Assembly: GCA_949751835.1 (NCBI GenBank) | Contig: CATKHK010000045.1 | Location: 1 to 64,000 of the forward strand | Origin: Blepharisma japonicum | Lineage: Eukaryota > Ciliophora > Heterotrichea > Heterotrichida > Blepharismidae | DNA: 64,000 bases | Direction of reading: 5' to 3' | In this document: positions 1 through 10,549 of the stretch, piece after piece | How the letters are laid out: every line of letters starts with the position of its first letter | Numbering within the stretch: the first letter of the stretch is position 1 | The notes under the pieces: model-generated | Database searches by the model: none | What the model saw: the letters and a program-made list of their open reading frames with translations, nothing else | Told to the model about the DNA's origin: nothing | Position numbers and translations under genes: made by a program

Positions 1-125
1 TAACTCTAAAAATTTTGGAAGTTTCTGAATATATCCAAACTGTAATGAATCACAGCTGCCATACAAGGTGTTATATTAATAATACTCTGTCAGAAACATT
101 AATTAAAAAGAAAAACAGGAAAAAA

Positions 126-446
126 TTATCAGTTACAAATAAAAATAAAGTCAAAAAGAATATGAACAATGCAAACAATAAGGGGAGCTTGGGCATATGC
201 GCGGACTTCAGCCATGTCTCTGTCAGAAATATGTTTTAGAAAGATACCTCTATTTGGAAAATTCGTAGCTAAATTATCATAATGGTTGCAAGCTATCTTC
301 AGAAGAATTTCTTGTTGCTTTAATAAATCAATTTCTAGCTTATTAGCCTCAATAAGGTGGATAAGCTTTGACCTGAGATTGACTGCAGCTACTTCTAAGC
401 TACTACTTTGATCAAGACTTTTTATTAGCTCTAAATAAATTTTCAT
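126..446 (-). pseudogene. Truncated copy 1 of the dynein stalk/MTBD-like family
   Basis: This encodes 106 residues from the ATG at 446 to a TAA at 126-128, reading one TGA as Trp. The first 80 or so residues match the coiled-coil start of the intact copies downstream (LIHLIE, QQEILL, ACNHYD). After the point where those copies run on with VAEA, this one diverges and stops within about 15 codons, so it lacks nearly all of the putative microtubule-binding domain. It is either a frameshifted pseudogene or a short coiled-coil product. The truncation is visible in the sequence; loss of function is inferred. Confidence 0.6.
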
Positions 447-475
447 AATAATTATTTAATTTTGTATAAGAATTT

Positions 476-601
476 TTAATAATCAATTTCTTGTTTAGCA
501 TTCTCAATGAGGTGGATAAGTTTAGACTCGAGATTGATTGCAGCTGCTTCTAAGCGAATACTTTCTTCAACACTTTTTATTAACTCTAAATAAATTTTCA
601 T
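476..601 (-). pseudogene. N-terminal fragment of the dynein stalk/MTBD-like family
   Basis: Only the first 41 codons of the family are present, from ATG (599-601) to TAA (476-478), just upstream of copy 1. The first 40 residues closely match the family N-terminus, and then the match ends. This looks like the scar of an unequal exchange or partial tandem duplication. It is unlikely to be a functional gene on its own. Confidence 0.6.
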
Positions 602-1184
602 AATAATTATTATAAAACTTTCAGCTTAATAGAGAAACAATAAATAAAATTTAAACTTATTATTTCAGAAATTAAATAATGATCACAGTTCTGTGATTTG
701 AGGGGTATAAAATAATTTCTTCCTTAGTGGATGTTCGATTTGATCTCTTTTCAGATTAATAGCGGGATTTGAATTGAGTTTTTCTATTCAAAATTGGAAT
801 AGAAGGTGGTCTTGTAGTTTGATAGTAAAAACTTCTTTTTACCAAAATGGAAGTATAATAGCTCAAATTAGTGAAGTATGTCAAATAAGGTTAATTGAGA
901 GTCGCTGCTCATGACCTAAAGCTTCTGACTAATAGTGAAAGATTGTTTACATTTTATAAACCATTCGCTTATTAATTTCAATTAGGTCTTGTTAATAATA
1001 TCCAACTTCTCATCTCACCCTTCATCCCCTATCTAGGATCATAGATCAGTCTCTATCCCCTCTTAATGTGCAAGATTTTTTTATTAAATTGCATATTTTA
1101 ATAATTCACTTAATAAGATTATACACAAATCATTATTTTTTAGAAATAGGGATTTGCATCCTTTAATTTAAGATTAAAAAATAT
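602..1184. other. Spacer of the tandem array
   Basis: No gene is seen. The spacer carries blocks that recur upstream of the other array copies: a stretch around 690-760 that recurs near 1,980, 4,500, 5,660 and 7,590, and a C-rich pyrimidine block at about 1,010-1,065 that recurs near 2,756-2,800 and 6,210-6,265. Confidence 0.6.
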
Positions 1185-1895
1185 TTAAGTTTGTCCTAAA
1201 ATTTTTATGATAATTGGAAGCTCAATATTTTCTAATAAATCAAGTTCTACTTCTTTATTTTTTATCATAGCACTGACTACTTCCAAATGGTTATATTCCA
1301 ACATATCTTTATCTACCAGCTTATCAATTACTTTAAAACTTGAAAGATTTGGGAAATGATCTCTAATTGTAATGGCTCGATCATAAGTAGTTACTAACCA
1401 GCTAAATAAGCCAGTAGCAGCTAAGGAATATCTGTGTAGTATGTTGATATTATTTCTATGAGCATTTACAATTACTCCTAAATCCTGTAGGGTTTGATCA
1501 GAAAGATCATTATAATCAACATTCATTAAAGTTGATCTAAAGGAGAAAAGCTTTCCATAAAAACTCTGTCATTTTTCTTGTATATTTAGAAATGTGCTGA
1601 TTGCTTCTGCAACAATGCATATACTAAGATGAGGACAGGGTAATGAGCGGAGCTCACGCATGTCATTTCATTCAGAAACATTGTTTAAAAAACCGCTTCT
1701 GTCTGGAAAATTCTGAGCTAAATCATCATAATGGTTACAAGCAATCTGGAGAAGAATTTCTTGCTGTTTTAATAAATCAATTTCTTGTTTAGTAGTCTCA
1801 ATAAGGTGAATAAGTTTAGACTCGAGATTGGCTGCTGCTACTCCTAAACTACTATTTTCTTCAACACTTTTTATAATCTCTGAATAAATTTTCAT
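1185..1895 (-). CDS. Standalone dynein stalk/microtubule-binding-domain-like protein, copy 2
   Basis: An intact 236-aa protein running from ATG (1895) to TAA (1185), with in-frame TGAs at residues 76 and 109 read as Trp. Residues 1-75 are predicted coiled coil. Residues 78-182 follow the order of dynein heavy-chain MTBD signatures: D-M-x-E-L-R-S, a proline pair, V-A-E-A, W-x3-Y-G-K, then S-L-A-A-T-G-L-F-S-W-L (157-167) and YDR (171-173), with a proline at 182. Residues 183-236 are again charged and helical, like the returning stalk helix. No AAA+ motor, tail or linker is present; a complete heavy chain exceeds 4,000 residues. It belongs to a minus-strand tandem array. Dynein homology is read from motif order by eye and needs a profile search. 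A microtubule-binding role is inference. Confidence 0.72.
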
Positions 1896-3700
1896 AATAA
1901 TTATTATAAAAGTTTTAGTTTAATAGAGAATCAATCAATTAAAAAAACCCCATTATTTCAGGAATTAAATGAATATCACAGTTCTGTGATGTGAAGGGTA
2001 TAAAGTTATTTTTCTCTTAGTGGACGTTCAATTTAGTCTCTTTTCAGATGAGATTATCTGCTTTGAATCAAGTTTTTAGCATGAAAAAGTTTGAATAGGT
2101 GGTGTTGCGGTTTTGATAGTAAAAATTTTTTTTTCCAAAAAGGCAGTATTTTAGAATTTAGATCCCTAATGGGGTCAATATCTTCCTTAAACAAACCATT
2201 CCCTTAATGAAATGATTTATTCATTTTATTTTTCTACATGTGCTTTATGTTGATTTTCCAATATTTGCTCGACTTTCCAACTAAGCTAAACGATTTCTGT
2301 CAAGCTTAAACTTCCTAGATTCTCCCTCATCACATTTCTCAGATAATTAATTATTTTAATTCTGCTCTTCAAATATAGTTCACATTTTACTACATTCCAC
2401 AATATTAACAGTTAAAAATACATTATAATAGCACAAATTACTGAAGTATGATAAATAAGGGTACAATTCATGGGTTGATAGCGAAAGATATTTAATCATT
2501 TATAGATCATCTGTTTTATTAATTTAATTAGGTGTGGCAATAATTTCAATACATAATCAGTTACTTCTTTATGCCAGAAAGATGTTCAGGATTAAGGTCA
2601 ATTTTCAAATTAAAAAGCTTCATTGTTGTGTTTAAAAATTAAAAATTTTGAATAAGAATTTTATAATAGTTGTTTGATTATTATCTGTGCATTTGCCAAT
2701 TTTGAATAATAACTTATAATAAAATTTTAAGTTTCAACTGTGGATGGTCAAGCACAAATGCCAACCTCTCTCTCCTGTCCCTCCAACCCTCTCTGGATCA
2801 TAGATTCAACCTTCATTTCCAATTAATAAAAAATATCTTGTTTATGAAATTCATATTTATTTTAATAATTAACTTAATAAGATTATTCACAAATTATTAG
2901 AATATTCAGTTTTTGATCTTTAAAGTTTTTGTAAAATGCTATTTATTTATTGATCATAGGATCTTTCAAGCTAAACTCTATATTAAAGATGTCTTTAGTG
3001 AAATATTCATCACTTTTTGCTTTCTTTAAAACAAATTTTTAGGGTCAATTAAATTTTGTAAATTTTAATAACCAGCTGATATTGATTTAATGATTCATAA
3101 GCAAATACAATAAAGGTATGATATCAAGAGGTATAATATTAAGCGATAAATAATGGAATTTTTATACTATTCGATATCTGAAATCTAATTTAAATCTCTA
3201 AATAATATTCAATAGCTCAATTGAATTTAATATTATATTAATTCCAATTTTAGCTTATATTAATTATTTTTATCAAAAATTATTATTAATATTTTTTAAA
3301 GCTATTGAGATAATAAATAAGCCATTTTCCTTATTTCTTAAATAATTCAATTTAAAATAAATCTCATCTTTATAAGCTTTTTGTTTTCAATTCTTGATAT
3401 CAAGTTTCTTATAGATTTATTGTGTGTATCTTTAAAACTTCCTTAACAAATTCTATCAAGAAGCATTTAAGCTTACACTTAAATATTAGTTTATGAATTA
3501 TATTCACGTATTCTAAAATACTAATAATCGAAAATGTGATTAATAAGAGTATTTTATATTTATTACTTACATTGTATATGATAGGAGGCTGGGATAGGGA
3601 TGGGATATATTAAGGAGGTGGAGATGAGATCCATTATTCCAGGGGTGGGGGTGAGATTGGGATCTGTGTCTTTAATTTAAGATAATAAAAAACATATGCT
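1896..3700. other. Long array spacer with C-rich and G-rich blocks
   Basis: There is no convincing gene in about 1.8 kb. A C-rich block at about 2,740-2,830 and a G-rich block at about 3,580-3,660 resemble each other in inverted orientation. The same pair recurs at about 6,190-6,290 and 6,665-6,755 next to copies 4 and 5. The AT-rich interior shares stretches with the second spacer, for example around 2,945 and 6,395. Confidence 0.5.
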
Positions 3701-4405
3701 TTATCCTAAAATTTTCTTAATAATTGGAAGCTGAATATTCTCTAAAAAGTCTAACTCTATTTCTTTATTTTTTATCTTATTACTGACTGCTTCTAAATAG
3801 TTATATTCCAACATTTCTTTATCTACCAGCTTATCAATTTCTTTAAAACTTGAAAGATGTGGGAAATGATCTCTAATTGTAATAGCTCAATCATAAGTAG
3901 TTATTAACCAGCTAAATAAATTACCAGCAGCTATGGACGCATTGCATATATTATTGGCATTATTTCTATGAGCATTTACTATTAATTCTAAATCATGTAG
4001 GGTTTGCTCTGAAAGATCATTATAATCAACATCCATTAAAATCGATGTCCTGCAGATATTAAATTTTCCATAAAAACTCTGTCATTTTTCCTTTATATTT
4101 AGAAATGTGCTGAATGCTTCTGCAACTATGATACAGCTATGGGGAAGTCGATGATATTTATAGAGCTCTAGCATGTCTTTTGAGTCGAAATTTTTAAAAA
4201 AAATACTTCTGCTTGGAAAATTCTGAGCTAACTTATCATAATGCTTGCAAGCTATTTGTAGCAGAATTTCTTGCTGCTTAAATAAATCAATTTCTTGTTT
4301 AGTGGTCTCAAAAAGGTGGATAAGTTTAGACTTGAGATTGTTTGCCGCTAATTCTAAGCTACTACCTTGCTCAACACTTTTAATTAGCTCTGAATAAATT
4401 TCCAT
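3701..4405 (-). CDS. Standalone dynein stalk/microtubule-binding-domain-like protein, copy 3
   Basis: An intact 234-aa protein with start ATG at 4405 and stop TAA at 3701-3703. TGA is read as Trp in EKW and YDW. The layout matches copy 2: N-terminal coiled coil, the D-M-L-E-L segment, V-A-E-A, WQSFYGK, a region around NDLSEQTL, the S-W-L motif followed by YDW and FPHLSSF, then a C-terminal helical segment. The centre is more diverged from copy 2 than from copy 5, which suggests a copy 2/3 and copy 4/5 dimer unit. All three intact copies keep the frame despite divergence, which favours real coding genes. Homology and function carry the same caveats as for copy 2. Confidence 0.7.
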
Positions 4406-4803
4406 AATAATTGTTAATTTTTAATTGATTTTTAATAAAAACTTTAATTCTATAGAATATAAATCAATAATATCTATCTGGAATTAAAGAAAAATAACAT
4501 TTCTGCAGCGTGAAGGGTATAAAGTTACTTTAGCTTTTCCACATGGTCTCTTGCTAGATTAAATTGTCAGCTTTGAATTAAGTTTTTAACATCCACAAAC
4601 CAAAATAAAAGTTCCTCATTGTAATTTTGATACTAAACTTTTTAATTATTTTTCAATAAATCTTTGTCTATGGATATTTTGCAGAAATTTTATGATACTA
4701 ATAATTTATTGAGCTCTTATATAAACTAAGTGATATACATAGAATTGGATTTTTTTATTGGCCTAGCATCCAAAAAATCAGCTGCTTTGGGCTGAAATAG
4801 ATC

Positions 4804-4834
<31 letters not shown>

Positions 4835-4870
4835 CGCTGCCTTTAATTTAAGTTAATTAAAATTATAAGT
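4406..4870. other. Array spacer with TAA microsatellite
   Basis: No gene is seen. It holds the recurrent pre-gene block (about 4,495-4,570), which matches the one upstream of copy 5 more closely than that of copy 2, and a pure trinucleotide run of about ten TAA/AAT units at about 4,804-4,831. Confidence 0.6.
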
Positions 4871-5578
4871 TTATAGTTCTAAAATTTTTTTAATAATTGG
4901 GAGCTCAATGTTTTCTAATAAATTTAGCTCTATTTCTTTCTTTTTTATCATATTATTGACTGTTTCCAAATAGTTATATTCCAAAATTTCTTTATCTACC
5001 AGCTTATGAATTTCTTTAAAACTTGAAAACTGTGGGAAATGATCTCTAATTTTAATAGCTCAATCATAAGTAGCTATTAACCAGCTAAATAAGCCAGTAG
5101 CAGCTAAGGAATATCTGGGTAATATGCTGATATTATTTCGATGAGCATTTACAATTACTCCTAAATCCTGTAGGGTTTGATCTGAAATATCATTATAATC
5201 AACGTCCATAAAAGTAGATGGCCTGAAGGGGTTAAGTTTTCCATAAAAATTCACTCATTTTTCATTTATATTTAGAAATATGCTGATTGATTCTGCAACA
5301 AATCATATACTAGGATGAGGATAGGATTGTGTGCGGAGCTCGCACATGTCTCGGTTAGTAATATTGTTTAAAAATCCACTTCTGTCTGGAAAATTCTGAG
5401 CTAAATCATTATAATGGTTACAAGCTCTCTGAAGCAGAATTTCTTGCTGCTTTAATAAGCCAATTTCTTGTTTAATAGTCTCAATAAGGTGGATAAGTTT
5501 AGACTCAAGATTGGCGGCAGCTTCTTTTAAGCTACTATTTTCTTCAACACTTTTTATTAGCTCCGAATAAATTTTCAT
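4871..5578 (-). CDS. Standalone dynein stalk/microtubule-binding-domain-like protein, copy 4
   Basis: An intact 235-aa protein from ATG (5578) to TAA (4871-4873), with three in-frame TGAs read as Trp (PSIWF, EKWVN, YDWAI). It is close to copy 2 through the SLAATGLFSWL motif. The family order is kept: coiled coil, C-E-L-R, prolines, V-A-E, W, S.AA.GL.SWL, YD, proline, C-terminal coiled coil. Its stop is about 460 bp from the start of copy 3. Read with the standard code it would break into pieces, so it is a good test of UGA=Trp. Confidence 0.72.
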
Positions 5579-6791
5579 AATTATTATATAAAAATTTTAA
5601 CTTAATAGAGAATATATCAATAAATTTAATCTCATTGTTTCAGGAATTAAATGAAGATCACAGTGTGATGTGAAGGTATAAGTTATTTTTCGCTTAGTGG
5701 ATATTCGATTTGATCTCTTTCCAGATTAGATAATGGCTTTGAATTAAGTTTTTAGCAGGCAAAAGTTAGAATAGAAGGCTGTCTTGTAGTTTTGATAGTA
5801 AAAATTTATTTTTTTATTAAAATGGCAGTATAAAGCAAGCTAAAATTCAAAATAGTGAATTATGGCAAATAAGGGTTGCTATTCATATTCATAAAGCTTC
5901 GGACTGATGGTGGTGGAAGATATTTCATCTTTTATAGACTATCCGCCTTATTAATTTTAATTAAGTGTTGAGAATAATCTCAATACATTGTGATCAGTAG
6001 ATTCTTTAGAATAGATAGATATTAAGGATTAATGCCAATTTTTAAATAAAAATGCATGTTCTCAAACAAAATTTAAAAAGTTTAGAAATAAATACCAATT
6101 TTATAATTATGGTTCGATATTACTATGCATTTATAGGCAAACTTTTATTAATTTTGAATAAGTATAAGAGAATTTTAGTTTCAACTGTGGATGGTCAAGC
6201 AGAGATCCAACATCTCACTCCCACCCTTTTCTCTCTGGGATATAGATTCAACCTCTATCCCTTCTTAATGAGAAAATTTTTTATGAAATTTGCATATTTA
6301 TTTTAATAATTAACTTAATGAAATTCTAGCAAATTTATACTTGTTAGAATATTTATAGTTTGATCTTTAAAGCTTTTATAAAATGCTATTTATTTATTGA
6401 TCATAGGATCTTCCAAGTTAAGCACTTATATTAAAGATGCCTTTGGCTATATATTCATCACTTTTTAGTTTCTTTAAAACAAATTTTTGATATCTATCAG
6501 CTTCTTATATACTTATTGTGCGCACCTATAAAACTTCCTTAAAAAATTCTATCAAGAAGTATTGAAGCTTATACTTAAATATTAGTTTATGAATTATATT
6601 CACATATTATAAAATACTAATAATCGAAAATGTGATTAATAAAAGCTTTTTATATATTATATATGATAGGGGTATAGGGAGCGGGGATGATAATGGGATA
6701 TATTAAGGGGGTGTAGATGAGATTGATTATTCCAAGGATGGGGGTGAGGTGGGATATGTGTCTTTAATTTAAGATAATAAAAATCATAAAC
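5579..6791. other. Array spacer, second C-rich/G-rich pair
   Basis: No gene is supported; a short plus-strand frame at 6,052-6,306 crosses repeat sequence and is treated as chance. The C-rich block (about 6,190-6,290) and G-rich block (about 6,665-6,755) are the counterparts of those in the 1.8-kb spacer. Confidence 0.5.
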
Positions 6792-7486
6792 TTATCCTAA
6801 AATTTTCTTAATAATTGGAAGCTGAATATTTTCTAAAAATACTAGCTCTATTTCTTTATCTTTTATCTTATTCCTGACTGCTTCCAAATGGTTATATTCC
6901 AAGAGATCTTTATCTACCAGCTTATCAATTTCTTTAAAACTTGAAAGATGTGGGAAATGATCTCTAATTGTAATAGCTCAATCATAAGTAGTTATTAACC
7001 AGCTAAAAAAATTACCTAAGCTATGCATTCATTGTATATACTATTATTTCTACGAGCATTTATAATTAATCCTAAATCCATAAGGATTTGCTCAGAAAGA
7101 TCATTATAATCAACATTCTTTAAAGTCGATTTCGTCAAGATATTATATTTTCCATAAATAATCTGTCATCTTTCCTTCATATTTAGAAATGTGCCGCTTG
7201 CTTTTGCAATCACGATAATTTCATAGTAAAGTACTCTTTTGAGATGCAATGACATTTCTTTTTGGGACATATTTTCAACAAAAACATTTCTGCTTTGAAA
7301 ATTCTTAGCTAAATCCTCATAATGTTTACAAGCTATCTGCAGCAAAATTTCTTGCTGCTTAAATAAATCAATTTCTTGTTTAGTAGTCTCAATGAGATGG
7401 ATAAGTTTAGACTTGAGATTGGTTGCGGCTGCTTCTAAGCTACTGCCTTGCTCAACACTTTTAATTAGCTCCGTATAAATTTCCAT
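6792..7486 (-). pseudogene. Frameshifted dynein stalk/MTBD-like copy 5
   Basis: The start (ATG 7486) and N-terminal coiled coil are well preserved and close to copy 3. The frame hits TAG at 7016-7018, after 156 residues, just before the S-W-L motif. The rest of the family, including the motif and the C-terminal helix down to TAA at 6792-6794, is still recognisable but out of frame. The full span is 695 bp, not a multiple of three, compared with 705 in copy 3. The GT...AG interval near the break is 13 nt and lies after the stop, so an intron does not rescue it. It is a young pseudogene or encodes a truncated product. Confidence 0.65.
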
Positions 7487-7995
7487 AATAATTCTTAATT
7501 TTATAATTTGTTTTTATTTACAACTCTTGCTCTATAGAATACATATAAATAATATTATACTCAAATTGTTTCTGGAATTATAGAAAAATCGCATTTCTGT
7601 AGCGTGAAGGGTATAAAGTTGCTTTGCCTTTTCTTATGATCTCTTGCCCAATATAAATTATCAGATTTAGTTAAGTTTTTAAACATCCACAAACCAAGAT
7701 AGAAGTCCTCATTATAATTTATTTTTTTCAATGAATCCTCGTCTGTGGATATTTTTTATACTGAAATAATAAAATGATTTGCCAATGGCTTCATTTTTAT
7801 TTTAACACATCAAAAGTTATCAAATAGGTATTTAATAAATGGGGTATCTCTGAGAATTTATTTTAATTAATTTGTGAAAAAAACTGAATATTTTGATTGT
7901 GTTATCTTAAATATTAATTATGAAATTAATAATTAATTCAATAAAATAAATTATCAAATAATAGTAAATTATGAATTAAAACATAAATTCTTGAA
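7487..7995. other. Intergenic, end of the array
   Basis: The first 180 bp or so repeats the pre-gene block seen upstream of copy 3. The rest is AT-rich with no supported gene. Confidence 0.6.
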
Positions 7996-10155
7996 TTATT
8001 GAATTTTTGCATTGGAATTATTTGTTGAACTGCAAGCTGCCAAGTTTATGAGCACAGTTTTCATTTGTGATAGCTTAGATTCAAGCTTTTTCTGCTGGAT
8101 AATAATTTCAGTTCTAAATGCGGTATCTTGAATTTTCAATGTTGATATCCTATTTTCGAATTCTTTTAATACCGATTTCATATTCTCATAGCTCTTTTTC
8201 TGTGTTGAAACAATCCATTTATTAAATCTTGTATTTATATTTCTTTCTTGTTTTCCTTGAATTTTTGACAAAAAGCAGATAAATTTAACAATCCCAAAAT
8301 TTTTTTCATGTAAAGTGATAGCACTTAAGTCAAAGACGGAGCTGTTTGATAAATCTCCTCTTAAAGTGGTGACACTTAAAACCTGGTTTTGGGGTGGATT
8401 AGAAGGAGGGATATTTTTTATTGTCACACAAAGCTCACTGGATTTATTGGAAAGTGAGTTTGAGAATCATTTGTAAAGGTATTTTTTAATCAAAAATAAA
8501 ATTCGCTGCCGCCAATGCCTTGTGGTAGCTTTTAGAACTCGAAGGGCATGGGTTTGGAATAATTTCTTTTGTCTTTTTGCAAAGGCGCTGGTTTCGAATT
8601 CTCTTCGCTTTTTGCTGTAATTTTCCTAAATATTTTTTACAATAGTAAGCAGTCCTTGTGATTTTAGTTCCTTGCGTCGTTTTAGCCATAAGATATCTAA
8701 TAAGACTTCCTTTGGGCTTTCATTTCTATCTCTTAAACAATGATGTTTTCATATATAAAAGGCAATTCGATAATTTGATTTTTGAGAATACTTTATCCAT
8801 TGTATCAGAAGATCATTTTTTATTTGTTTCAAAAATCCAGTAATGGTACTATTTTTTGATTGGGTATTTTCAAAGTGAAGAGGCTTATACGGAGAAAAAC
8901 TTTCATCAGGCTCAATTTTCATATCATGAATAGGATCAATTTTTGATACCGATTCAGTGAAAAAATAGTCTTTGGGGATTACTTGGTCAGTCACAAAAAT
9001 TTCATTTTCTTTTGGAGAATTATTTTCATCTCATCCTTTATTATTAATTCCTCCTTCTTCAAGCTGAATAAAGCTCGATTCTGATAGCTTACTAGAAAAG
9101 CAATCCCAGCTTTGGCATCTTTTATCAGCCAAACATTTCAATTTCGCTCCTTGTTTAGTTTCTAAAGAATCAGCCAATTGGCTGAGTTCAAGCCAGCTTT
9201 TTTGAATATGTTTTCCTTCTCTTTCTAAAAAGCTTTGATATTCCTTTAATTCTTCTTCTTTTACTTTAATTTCTTTTTTTTCTCTTGCTAACACTTGATA
9301 TTCTTGCTGAAGTTTTTCTCTGTTGTTTTTTTGTTTTTGCTGTTCTTTGACTAGTTCTTGTTCAAGTGTTTTTAATTTTTCATTAATATCAGTTTTTGGA
9401 GCACTTGCCCAGAAATCAGTGGGATCAGAGCCCCGAAATAGGGTATTTTTAAATTTGTCTAAATTTTCACTTAGTTTGGATGGGCTTTGGAATTGTGCTG
9501 ATTTTGTAGGGAAATGGCCCCTTTGAACATCATCTTCATGTGATCTTTGCCGTTCTAATTTCATTGAGTAATTCATTAAGTTTTCAGTCAGTTTTCTTTC
9601 ATGGGCTTCAATACTTTCATTAATTTGATGTATGTGCTGCATATCATCTTTTTCTGTCCTTCTTCTATTTGAGCGTTTTGTTTTCTCCTCCTTCAGCCTA
9701 ATCCATTCTCTATCAAGCACAAATTTCTTTTGTTTTAAAATCCCCATAAACTGTTCTAATTCAGAAAAAAGTTCTTGGACTGTATTAGTTTCAATATTTG
9801 GCAATTCTAAAGAAATCCGTTCAGATTTGTGAGTGGTATTTTCTTCTGAACTTGAGCTATCTTCATTTTTTAATGCTAAAAAGAGATCTCTATTTTCTTG
9901 CATCAAGCTATCACGCTCTTTTGAGATTTCATCAAGCATTGACTTAAATTTCTGGAACCAGAATGAAGTTCTTGTTTCTTTTCATTTCGCAAAAGCTTCT
10001 CGTCTTGATATACGACGAAAGAAAATATTTTTGATTGTAATTCCAGCTTGCAAAATTTTCACTCCATTTATTCGCTCTTTAGCACTGCGTGTAGGTCAAA
10101 GGTCGTGGGGTTCTTCACTGCTCTGTTGGATGTGAGTTTGGTTAAAGAAGTCCAT
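7996..10155 (-). CDS. Coiled-coil protein, function unknown
   Basis: A 714-aa protein from ATG (10153-10155) to TAA (7996-7998), with TGA as Trp throughout and one 15-nt intron at 8626-8640 that removes an in-frame TAG. The N-terminal 70 residues are basic with several Trp. Residues from about 75 to 370 are dominated by Glu/Lys/Gln heptads typical of a long coiled coil (DEISKERDSL, KTLEQELVKEQQKQ). The middle is acidic and polar. The stretch around the intron is very basic (RVLKATTRHWRQR) and resembles an IQ or basic helix. The C-terminus has a second short coiled coil. No enzymatic domain is seen. It may be a cytoskeletal or basal-body protein, by composition only. Confidence 0.75.
8626..8640 (-). 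other. 15-nt spliceosomal intron
   Basis: On the coding strand it reads GTAAAAAATATTTAG. It contains an in-frame TAG, its length is a multiple of three, and open coding sequence in the same frame lies on both sides. Confidence 0.8.
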
Positions 10156-10549
10156 ATTAATTAAATACTAATACATAGTGAGCCGTTAAAGCTGATATGA
10201 AAAACTTGTTGAGATATTACAGATAATAATCTTTAATTATATTATAAGTTCTTATTATAACTGCTAAAGAAAGCATTATCATTTTTAGAAAAAAATTATT
10301 ATTTAACGATACAAAATTTTGTTTATATCGCCATCCAGAAAAGCATCCCTATTTATCATTAAATTAGCAGCCGTGCAAAATTCTAAAAGAAACCTTCAAA
10401 TCCCAAGGATTTTTTCAAATTCTATCTCAATGGAGCAAGCCTATTTTGCTATTTATTATTTCCCATCTTCATTTCCAATACTCCGAATAATTGACTATCC
10501 AAAATAAAAGACTACCCTCTTCTGTTTACTTATATAGAACTATAATCAT
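10156..10549. other. Intergenic
   Basis: No gene is supported. Short open frames exist on both strands (a plus frame at 10,319-10,507 without ATG, a minus frame of about 46 codons ending at 10,303). Neither has a good start or a recognisable product. Confidence 0.5.

Noticed and set aside
4804-4831. Trinucleotide run as a telomere or regulatory repeat
   Set aside because: A simple TAA microsatellite; not a telomeric sequence and unremarkable in AT-rich DNA.
6052-6306. 84-codon plus frame
   Set aside because: Runs through spacer sequence that recurs elsewhere in the array, without the same frame being kept.
7001-7020. Intron in dynein-like copy 5 that would rescue the frame
   Set aside because: The GT...AG interval is 13 nt and lies after the in-frame TAG, so splicing would not remove it.
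8486-8689. 67-codon minus frame ending in TAA, at first read as a separate small basic protein
   Set aside because: The 15-nt intron at 8,626-8,640 restores a different frame that continues the large gene on both sides, so this frame is a shadow.
9323-10135. Plus-strand frames of 60-100 codons across the first coiled-coil gene
   Set aside because: Antisense shadows of the minus-strand coiled-coil gene (Lys/Glu-rich coding strand keeps the reverse free of stops).
10303-10507. Short frames on both strands between the B55 and coiled-coil genes
   Set aside because: Neither has a good ATG; no intron of 15-16 nt rescues the start; probably chance.
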